Positions 24,305 to 31,750 of a DNA stretch of 37,462 nucleotides are shown here, in pieces; position 1 is the first letter of the stretch, and the number at the start of each line of letters is the position of its first letter. Origin of the DNA: Bacteroidales bacterium. GTDB taxonomy: Bacteria; Bacteroidota; Bacteroidia; Bacteroidales; UBA932. The notes beneath the pieces are model-generated. The model was not told the origin of the DNA. It saw only the letters and a list, made by a program, of their open reading frames with translations, and did no database searches. Made by a program: the position numbers and the translations under genes. The stretch covers positions 1-37,462 of the forward strand of contig JAEEQI010000002.1 of NCBI GenBank assembly GCA_016285215.1. The letters run 5' to 3'.

Positions 24305-26781
24305 TGCGCAGGCTGTCATATTGGTTTCTTTCGGTTCTTCTGCTCGCAGCGTGCGGGAAGGAGAATCAGGAGCAGGTGCAGCCCGAGTGGGGTGGACCGG
24401 TAATTGAACTGGAACTTTCCTGCGTGAATCCGTCAGACCCCACCAAGGCCGGCAGTAATGGAACAGAGAGCGGAGAGAATCCGTATCATGAGAATGATAT
24501 CAAGTGGGTAGATTTCTACTTCTATCCGGGCGGAGCTACTTCTCAGCAGGCTACCTATCATGTCCGTAAGACTTCCGGAAGACGTGATAACGACGTTTTT
24601 CGTGTGGAACTCACCACCAACCAGGTGAATTACTTGATATTCCCGGTCCATGATAATATTACGGAAGCAACCGTTTTTGCCATAGCCAATGCTCCTGAAG
24701 GCACTCTGGACGGCTTGGAAGACACGTCTTTGGACAATATCATGGCTCAAGTTATATCGGCAGACTTTGCGTGGAAAAAATACCTCAATCACCGTCAGGA
24801 ACAGTTTGTAATGAGCGGACAAACCTCCATTACCCTGGCGGGAAGAAGCCAGAAGATGGTCTCGCAGGGCGTGGTGGAACTGGCCCGTTATGCGAGTAAG
24901 ATTACGGTGGGTATTAAAACGGAAGATAAAGTAGTAGTGGATCGCAAGGATGCCGAGGGCAATCCGTACACGGAAGAGTGGACCCCCCGTCTCTGGTCCA
25001 TGCAGTTATACCTGATGAATGGTGTAAACAAAGTGGCTCTGAGTGGAAGCCCCGCTGGTACAACCGGTGGCATTACGCCCCAAGTAGATGATTACTTCGG
25101 CTATGATGAAAATCGCTTGGCGTTTTTTGACGAAGATAAGGTACAGTATTTTGACAAGAGCGGAGATTTTTACAATACCTTCCCCATGTATACCTATCCC
25201 AGTCACTGGAATTCCGGCGATGAGAAAGAACCGTATCTGAAACTGGTGATGACCTGGGACCGTAAGCCTTCGGGACAGCACGAATTCTATTATAAGATTC
25301 TTATTCCGCAGGATCGTCGCGGAGGAGAGTTCCTGAACAGTTTTGTGCGCAACAATTGGTATCATTACGACATTGAAGTGGGTGTTCTGGGCGCAGAAAC
25401 CGACGAAGAGGCAGTAGAACTCCCGGCTAGCTTGTATATCGTAGATTGGCAGGAGAAGGAAGTGGTGGTGAACAAGGCCAGTATTGGCAATGCCCGATAC
25501 TTGTCGGTAGAAGGAACGGAATTCACCTTGTACAACCAACCATCCCTATCTATTAAGTATACTACCAGTAACCCCGTCGAGATAAAGAATATACATGTTA
25601 CTCGTCCTTATTATGGTGAGGACCAGACCTTGGGATATAATGATCGGTATAAAGGTGATGTAAAGCAAGTGGACCATTCAGACTCGGATGAATACGACGA
25701 TATTTATCCGGAAGGAAGTTTTTATCTGGATTATTCGGAGGAACAGCGTAAGGCGTTGGCACCCGATGGAGAGGATTGGTTGCAGAAAACAAGTAAAACC
25801 ATTGAGTTCACCCATGTCCTGAACAACGACTATACTTCCCTGTCGTTTGACTATTCTCCTTATACCATCACCTTTGATGTTGGACATGTCGACAGCACGG
25901 AAGAGTGGATGAAGCAGTACGATAAACATGTGACCATTGTTCAGAACCCGGGTCTTTTCATTAGGGCTACGCAAAATCCTGATACCTGGACGGGAATAAC
26001 AGGGCCTACCACTCCAGACCATTGGGGATATGTTTATGTGAACAACGACCAATTTACCGTGAAACGCTACGAAGCTGATCCAAATAAAAATGACCCGGCC
26101 TGGCAGCTGGATCATATCTGGCGGGTGGTGCACTATTCCAGCGGAGGTACAGATATGTATAGGATAGATGTTTCCGTTTTGCCGGACGGCTCCGAATTCG
26201 TGTTAGGAGACCCCAGGCAGAGTACCCCTGTGAACCTTCGCCCTGAACCGGAGTATACTGAATACTTTGCTGAGGCGTATGCCATTAAAAATGGCACCAT
26301 TGAGGAATCGAAGCGGAGCCTTGCGAATTATTATCCTACGGAAGCTTCTGAACGTACCCGGAATATGCTTGCTCCGGCTTACCGTATTTCCACTAAGCTT
26401 AGTGGTAGCGAATACAACGGAACGCCTTTGGAGCAAGCCAAGATGCGTTGCGCATCCTTGCAAGAAAACGGTTTTCCGGCCGGCCGCTGGCGTTTGCCTA
26501 CGGAGGGAGAAGTGCGTTTTATTTCCATGCTGTCTGCAAAGGAAGTATTTGAGTGGCAGTTCGGTGGCAATTACTGGTCGGCCAATGGGGCGGTGAAGGT
26601 AGATAAAGATAAGAAGACGGTAACACCCACAACAGTGGACAAGGCCTTGCTCCGCTGTGTATATGACAGTTGGTATTGGGGAGATGACCGTGTGGTGGCT
26701 GATTCTGATGATAAGCCTATAATTGTAAAAGACAATAGCGGAACACCTAAGATATTTGTGTGGGGAGATGCTGCGAGATGA
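24301..26781 (+). CDS. Fimbrillin-family lipoprotein with C-terminal DUF1566/lectin-like domain (tip candidate)
   Basis: 826 residues from the ATG at 24301, which overlaps the previous TGA (ATGA); a start at 24271 is possible but would put extra residues before the signal. Lipobox LAAC (Cys18); TKA at 48-50. The N-terminal and middle parts are fimbrillin-like (VELARYASKITVGIKTED). The C-terminal about 130 residues contain AKMRCASLQENGFPAGRWRL, PTEGEVRFISM, NYWSANGAV and LRCVYDSWYWGDDR, the pattern of the DUF1566/lectin-like domains that close many Bacteroidales pilus tip proteins. The two cysteines and the WRLP motif are present. It may bind a surface ligand; target unknown. It overlaps the next gene by four bases. 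Confidence 0.8.
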   Translation: MMRRLSYWFLSVLLLAACGKENQEQVQPEWGGPVIELELSCVNPSDPTKAGSNGTESGENPYHENDIKWVDFYFYPGGATSQQATYHVRKTSGRRDNDVFRVELTTNQVNYLIFPVHDNITEATVFAIANAPEGTLDGLEDTSLDNIMAQVISADFAWKKYLNHRQEQFVMSGQTSITLAGRSQKMVSQGVVELARYASKITVGIKTEDKVVVDRKDAEGNPYTEEWTPRLWSMQLYLMNGVNKVALSGSPAGTTGGITPQVDDYFGYDENRLAFFDEDKVQYFDKSGDFYNTFPMYTYPSHWNSGDEKEPYLKLVMTWDRKPSGQHEFYYKILIPQDRRGGEFLNSFVRNNWYHYDIEVGVLGAETDEEAVELPASLYIVDWQEKEVVVNKASIGNARYLSVEGTEFTLYNQPSLSIKYTTSNPVEIKNIHVTRPYYGEDQTLGYNDRYKGDVKQVDHSDSDEYDDIYPEGSFYLDYSEEQRKALAPDGEDWLQKTSKTIEFTHVLNNDYTSLSFDYSPYTITFDVGHVDSTEEWMKQYDKHVTIVQNPGLFIRATQNPDTWTGITGPTTPDHWGYVYVNNDQFTVKRYEADPNKNDPAWQLDHIWRVVHYSSGGTDMYRIDVSVLPDGSEFVLGDPRQSTPVNLRPEPEYTEYFAEAYAIKNGTIEESKRSLANYYPTEASERTRNMLAPAYRISTKLSGSEYNGTPLEQAKMRCASLQENGFPAGRWRLPTEGEVRFISMLSAKEVFEWQFGGNYWSANGAVKVDKDKKTVTPTTVDKALLRCVYDSWYWGDDRVVADSDDKPIIVKDNSGTPKIFVWGDAAR

Positions 26782-29700
26782 GAAAGTGTTTTTTCATATT
26801 GATAGCCTCGCTGGCGGCGTGGTGCTGTACCCGGGAAGTAGAGCCTGAACAAGAGAAGGATGCTCCCGAGGGAAGGGTTAGTGTTACCTTTACTCTAATA
26901 GCAGAACAGGCATCCACCAAGGCCTTGGGAGAGGCATATAATCTGAACAGAGTTAATATTGCGGTATTCGGTGGTTCGGGTTATTTGAAAGAGTACTATC
27001 AGGCAGACAAGTTGGTACCTAAGGGTGGTAACAAATACGAGTGTACCATCTCCCTTGCGCTCACCAACTCCAAGCGCAAAGTTCACATTCTTGGAAACGG
27101 CCCTAGCGGCATTCCTTTTGGCCGAGACTATGATGTCCTTCCTCCCATCCTAGGTGAGGAGGAAGAGACAGGCTATTGGCAATTGATTCTTCTGGATAAG
27201 GTGACGGCCAAGACGGATGACGATGGTAATCTCATAGAACCGTATGAAGCCTCGCAAGAACTGAAAGATGCTTTTAAAGAGGTCCCTCTTATCCGTAACT
27301 GGGCCAAGATTGAGTTGACCGCCCAGAGCAATTCTCACTTTACCCCTTATAGTTTTGCCGTTGTCAATGCCCCCAAGAAGGGAACCATAGTGCCTTATGG
27401 AGGACAAAAGGGCTTCATTACGAACTATAAGGATTTGTCTTATGCCCAGTTAGAAAGCGAAGAATATCAATATACCGGGAATCTACCATCTTCCAAAGCT
27501 GAGTTTAAGCCCTTAACTCTAATTAAAGATGATTTTGTCAATAAGACCAACGGTGTGGTGGCGTATAAGGAAGACAAAGATCTTGAGCCTGGCGAGATAC
27601 GTCCTGCTGTTTACCTATATGAGCGCCCCATTCCCGATGGAACCATAGAGCCTACGTATGTGATTGTATATGGAAGGTATTATAATCCTTCAGATATGTC
27701 GCTTCCTTCCGAAGAAAGGACCAATGGCGTAGATTGTTTCTATAAATTGGACCTGATGTCTGGTGGAGAGTATTATCCCATCCTGCGAAACTTTAGGTAT
27801 ACCATCAATATTGTAAACATTTCCGCTCGCGGTCAAGACACGCCTGCGGAGGCAGCCGCAGCCGCCGGTAGTGCAGACGTGTCGGCCGATGTGAACGCTT
27901 CTCACCTGCCGGATATTTCTGACGGTACGCGCCGCATGGCCATCCAGCCCTGGATGTCCTACACTTACCTGGAGTCGAAGGATGAGGATCCTGATGAACC
28001 CGATTTGTTTGTGGTTTTCTACGACGATATTAATCCGGGGGCCAATGGAGAAGAGGCGTTGCCTAATATGGATTTGAGCAGTGTCGATTTTGAATTGATA
28101 CCTGAGGATGCCGGCATCTTGAAGAAGGAGGAAGTGACAATAGGGAAGCCGGTGGGTTATGATGAACTGCCTGATATCCCTGACCCCAAGCCAAATGATT
28201 ACGGATGGCGTCCTATCAGTTTTAGTATTGCCAGCCCTACGCAGGCCCGTGCTCGTACCCAGACACTTCGTATCTTTTGTAAGAAAGACATGGATGACCC
28301 GAATGAGTCACCTCTTTACCGCGATATTGTGATATCCCTTTTGCCCGTGCAGACCATGCGAGTCAGTTGTGGAGAGAATCGTATCCTTCGAAAGAAGGGA
28401 GCGGAAGTAAGGCTTGATGTGGATATTCCGGACGGACTTGTAGAGTCCATGTTCCCTCTTTATTTCAACATTGAGGCCAGCAATCTCACCCTTACGCCTG
28501 ACGATTCCCAAACGGATCATGTGCTTCCGGTTGTTTCGGGAGAAACCATTATTGATGACAGTCACAAGCACTCATTTTACTTCCAGCGCACGGTTACCTG
28601 GAGCGAGTATTCCGGGCTTACTTCTCATCTGGATTTGGAGGAAGAGACGCGTTGGCGAACCTTCTCCAGCTATTTCAAGACCAATTGCGACGACAGTAAA
28701 ACGGATGTGTACGTGGCCAACCGGTTCTTTACAACCGGCAAAACCCACTTTGACAACATAGAGTCTTTCAGCAATCCTCGTTATACTTCGTCCATTCCAT
28801 ATGTCTCCGGAGGTTCTGTAACCGTGGAGGCCGGTATGATGGACGACCAGGGCCCCTACGAGACCGTTTATCTGGAGCTGAAGAATCTTGAGCCGGCCGA
28901 TGAAAGTTGGCAGCCGGTATCATCCGATCCGTTTGTTAAAAAATATGCCTATACTCCTACGTCCAAGAAAATGAAATTCAATCTGAAGACTACGGCGGTT
29001 GGCGGAGATGTGTCTGTTACGCTCTCTACTCAAAGCGGCGGTTATGAACCGGTTACGCTGATCCCCTGGCACTTTACCAACGCGGGCTTTATAGACGGTA
29101 TGATTATGCCGTCTAGCACAAACGTGGCAGTTTATTCCCAGGTGGTGTGGGGTGGCGTGAATGCGGACAAAAATTGCAAAGTGCTCCTGGGCTATAACAC
29201 AGATCCTGCAAAGATGCATCCCGTCGTATGGCTGAGAGATAACGGCGGAGGGCTCAATATCCCTACCACTCATACCCGAGAAGCAGGATATGATACGTCC
29301 ACTCAGCATAAAAATTACTCGGGCCAGAATAACTATCATTGGACCGAATTGGATACCAAGGATGGTAGTTTCGAGAACGCATCCCTTACCCTTAGCGCCA
29401 TAGGGTATGTGGAACAACCTATTTCTGCAGGCCGCTTTAAAGGAAGACTTTATTCGTCCACTTTGAGCACGAATAAAACTAGTGGAACGAATGTTTCATG
29501 GGAGTCTTTCATCAATAATGGGAATGAGTACAGTCTTGATATAACGCAGGAACAGGTAAAAGGCAACTTCTCTCTCAAACTAACATCCGATAATGCTGAA
29601 AAAGTGCCAGAAATACATGATCCCGGCATATTATTGCCAAAGGGCGGCCACTATACGTGGAAGTTGCAGGTCTCATCAGATCATGGAGATGTGGCCCCCT

Positions 29701-29999
29701 ATTATGTCCAGATTACCTATTACCAGGACGGCGAGACGCTTCTCAGACCGCGCTCTGCAGAACCGCAGCAGGACGATAGCAACTATTTTGTGTATCCTGG
29801 TAACTATTCCGATTATGTTTGGGATCTGTCCAACCGACAAACCGTCGGCAGTCTTGTTATGAACGCGTATTCAGATAGGGACATCGTGATAACCCGCATT
29901 ATCGTAAGAGGTTTCCACGGTGTGGTCTATGATTCAGATAATAAGGAAGGCGGAGACATTGGTTTTGACGATGATCTTGGAGATGGAGGTAAATTATGA
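26778..29999 (+). CDS. DUF4906-type pilus-locus lipoprotein
   Basis: 1073 residues from the ATG at 26778 (ATGA overlap with the previous stop); the first 18 bases of the longer frame from 26760 are rejected. Lipobox LAAWC (Cys16); TKA at 47-49. RVNIAVFGGSGYLKEYY and SKRKVHILGNGP are fimbrillin-like strands. The segments MFPLYFNIEASNLTLTPD, FYFQRTVTWSEY and DVYVANRFFTTGKTHFDNIE match what I know of DUF4906, large proteins found in Bacteroidales fimbrial clusters. A small-residue linker rich in Ala (about 365-385) separates the N-terminal part from the rest. It may be a stalk or tip component. It is the largest subunit of the operon and has lower GC than the flanking genes. Confidence 0.77.
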   Translation: MRKCFFILIASLAAWCCTREVEPEQEKDAPEGRVSVTFTLIAEQASTKALGEAYNLNRVNIAVFGGSGYLKEYYQADKLVPKGGNKYECTISLALTNSKRKVHILGNGPSGIPFGRDYDVLPPILGEEEETGYWQLILLDKVTAKTDDDGNLIEPYEASQELKDAFKEVPLIRNWAKIELTAQSNSHFTPYSFAVVNAPKKGTIVPYGGQKGFITNYKDLSYAQLESEEYQYTGNLPSSKAEFKPLTLIKDDFVNKTNGVVAYKEDKDLEPGEIRPAVYLYERPIPDGTIEPTYVIVYGRYYNPSDMSLPSEERTNGVDCFYKLDLMSGGEYYPILRNFRYTINIVNISARGQDTPAEAAAAAGSADVSADVNASHLPDISDGTRRMAIQPWMSYTYLESKDEDPDEPDLFVVFYDDINPGANGEEALPNMDLSSVDFELIPEDAGILKKEEVTIGKPVGYDELPDIPDPKPNDYGWRPISFSIASPTQARARTQTLRIFCKKDMDDPNESPLYRDIVISLLPVQTMRVSCGENRILRKKGAEVRLDVDIPDGLVESMFPLYFNIEASNLTLTPDDSQTDHVLPVVSGETIIDDSHKHSFYFQRTVTWSEYSGLTSHLDLEEETRWRTFSSYFKTNCDDSKTDVYVANRFFTTGKTHFDNIESFSNPRYTSSIPYVSGGSVTVEAGMMDDQGPYETVYLELKNLEPADESWQPVSSDPFVKKYAYTPTSKKMKFNLKTTAVGGDVSVTLSTQSGGYEPVTLIPWHFTNAGFIDGMIMPSSTNVAVYSQVVWGGVNADKNCKVLLGYNTDPAKMHPVVWLRDNGGGLNIPTTHTREAGYDTSTQHKNYSGQNNYHWTELDTKDGSFENASLTLSAIGYVEQPISAGRFKGRLYSSTLSTNKTSGTNVSWESFINNGNEYSLDITQEQVKGNFSLKLTSDNAEKVPEIHDPGILLPKGGHYTWKLQVSSDHGDVAPYYVQITYYQDGETLLRPRSAEPQQDDSNYFVYPGNYSDYVWDLSNRQTVGSLVMNAYSDRDIVITRIIVRGFHGVVYDSDNKEGGDIGFDDDLGDGGKL

Positions 30000-31681
30000 T
30001 TAAGTCGGTATATGTAAAGATTCTTCTGATAATGGCCTTGGCTCTTTCTGCTGCCTGTGGGAAGGAGCCGGATGCCCCTTCTCCCGCTCAAGAAGTGCAG
30101 ACCGTGCATTACAAGGCTACCGTCCAGACAGGAGTTGACACCCGTGCTACCGTAGGAGATGATATGAAATATAAGTTTGAGTCAGGGGACAGGGTATACG
30201 TGGAGAGTGAAGACGGCAACTTGTATGGATTCCTAACTATGTCTGTGGATGGCGGCGTTGGTAGTAGTGTGGCCCTTTTTGAAGGTGACCTTAGATACGC
30301 GGGAGAAACGCCTTTCGAAAGAAGTGACGATCCGGTTGTTAATCTTACTCTTGTGAGCAAGGAGGATGCTTTACATAAAATAACGGATAAGGGTAAGCTT
30401 GTCCCTATTGAAAGTGGAAGTTACCCCTTTGATGAATGGGCACCTACCCTTGGAGAGGCGGTTAGCCGTTTGAGCCATTTCACCGGATCTGCTCATTTCA
30501 ACGATGCGCATTTTGACCTTCAGCAACAGTCCGGCTTTTTGAGGTGTTTTGTTAGGATGGAAAAAGAGGATGCGCCGGTAGATCGCGTGTTTACGGTTAC
30601 ACTGCTCAACAATGGAACGGTTTTCAGAGAGGCTAGTGTTAAGGTGAGCGAAGCGGGTTCTATCCCCTTTGTTTTTGCATATCTGGGTGGCCACGTGTCC
30701 TTGGAAAGTGCAAAATTGATTGTAACGTACAACGATTCCGAGAAAGCAAGATTTGAGGACATCGCCCAAAAGGATCTTGCCGCAAATAAGTATTATTCTA
30801 TTTCCCGTTCCACGCTTTCATTCGATGGCTTCCGCATCAGGGCTAAGGAGGATAATACAACGATCACTTTCACTTATACTTTTAAGGATTCCGGTATTCA
30901 GTATAGTCTGGATGATGGGGCGAGTTGGATAGAATACACTGCTCCGTTTACTTTGAAGGCCAAGCAGGTTGCCTGCATAAAGGGGAGTCGTACCAATTAT
31001 AAAAATGAGAAAGCGAACGATCAATGGTGGAATCCCGATGATAAGCCTATTTTCAAAGCCAACAAGTTATGCTATATTTCCGGTAATATCATGAGCCTGC
31101 TCAGTGACGAGGATCATCTTACGGAGAGTGCTTTCCAGGGCGCTTTTTCCAGAGGTGGGAATGCTGTTACGTACATTGATATTGACCCGGATGATCCATT
31201 GATTCTCCCTGCTACAGAGCTCGCTCCAAGGTGCTATATGCGAATGTTCCATAACTGTACTAGTCTGACAACAGCTCCGACATTTACAGTAGAGAAAACG
31301 GCTGAGAAGTGTTGCTACAACATGTTCCGCAAATGCACGAAGTTGTCACACGTGGGTTCCATTGAACTATCGGCAATGACGCTTTCTATAGATTGCTATC
31401 GAGAATTGTTTAGAGAGTGTACCAACTTAAAGTCTGCACCTATATTGCCTGCTCCCACTCTCGTTCAAGAGTGTTACCGACAGATGTTCTCCAGTTCCGG
31501 TATTAAGAGTATAGTCTGTCTCGCTACCGATATTTCGGCAACGAACTGCCTAAACGAGTGGGTGTCTGGTGTCCCTTCCAGCGGTACTTTCTATACTGCC
31601 CCTGGAATGACTAAAGCTTTTCCTAGTGGAGCACATGGTATTCCTACCGGCTGGGATGTTGAGGAGTACAAAGGCAATTAA
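29996..31681 (+). CDS. Fimbrillin-CYxxMF-repeat fusion lipoprotein (adhesin-like)
   Basis: 561 residues, lipobox SAAC (Cys21); VDTRATVGDD with TRA at 49-51, then KYKFESGDRVYVESEDG, a classic fimbrillin start. From about residue 290, IQYSLDDGASWIEYTAPFTL and LCYISGNIMSLLSDED lead into four repeats from about 411 to 510 (CYMRMFHNCTSLTTAP, CYNMFRKCTKLSHVG, CYRELFRECTNLKSAP, CYRQMF). The protein closes with ATDISATNCLNEWVSGVPSS and GIPTGWDVEEY. This cysteine-rich repeat block is common on Bacteroidales surface proteins and related to BspA/leucine-rich surface repeats. Its fusion to a fimbrillin at the end of a pilus operon suggests an adhesive tip. It starts inside the previous stop (ATGA) and is followed by the operon terminator. 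Confidence 0.8.
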   Translation: MIKSVYVKILLIMALALSAACGKEPDAPSPAQEVQTVHYKATVQTGVDTRATVGDDMKYKFESGDRVYVESEDGNLYGFLTMSVDGGVGSSVALFEGDLRYAGETPFERSDDPVVNLTLVSKEDALHKITDKGKLVPIESGSYPFDEWAPTLGEAVSRLSHFTGSAHFNDAHFDLQQQSGFLRCFVRMEKEDAPVDRVFTVTLLNNGTVFREASVKVSEAGSIPFVFAYLGGHVSLESAKLIVTYNDSEKARFEDIAQKDLAANKYYSISRSTLSFDGFRIRAKEDNTTITFTYTFKDSGIQYSLDDGASWIEYTAPFTLKAKQVACIKGSRTNYKNEKANDQWWNPDDKPIFKANKLCYISGNIMSLLSDEDHLTESAFQGAFSRGGNAVTYIDIDPDDPLILPATELAPRCYMRMFHNCTSLTTAPTFTVEKTAEKCCYNMFRKCTKLSHVGSIELSAMTLSIDCYRELFRECTNLKSAPILPAPTLVQECYRQMFSSSGIKSIVCLATDISATNCLNEWVSGVPSSGTFYTAPGMTKAFPSGAHGIPTGWDVEEYKGN

Positions 31682-31724
31682 TTTTTCTCCAGTATAACTA
31701 ACTGGTAACCAATTTTTCACTTCG

Positions 31725-31749
31725 GCCTCTCTTCGGAGAGGCTTTTTTT
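31725..31749 (+). terminator. Pilus operon terminator with UUCG loop
   Basis: GCCTCTC, loop TTCG, GAGAGGC, then seven T. A C(UUCG)G tetraloop makes it very stable. It lies 44 bases after the last pilus gene. The opposite strand has no T-run, so it does not serve pbpC, whose stop codon is at 31753-31751. Confidence 0.92.
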
Positions 31750-31750
31750 A

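Noticed and set aside
26760..26777. Upstream start for the DUF4906-type gene
   Set aside because: The ATG at 26778 begins directly with the lipoprotein signal and overlaps the preceding stop as in the neighbouring genes.
31000..31640. CYxxMF repeat region as a CRISPR-like or DNA tandem repeat
   Set aside because: Similarity is at protein level only; the DNA of the repeats differs and spacing is irregular.
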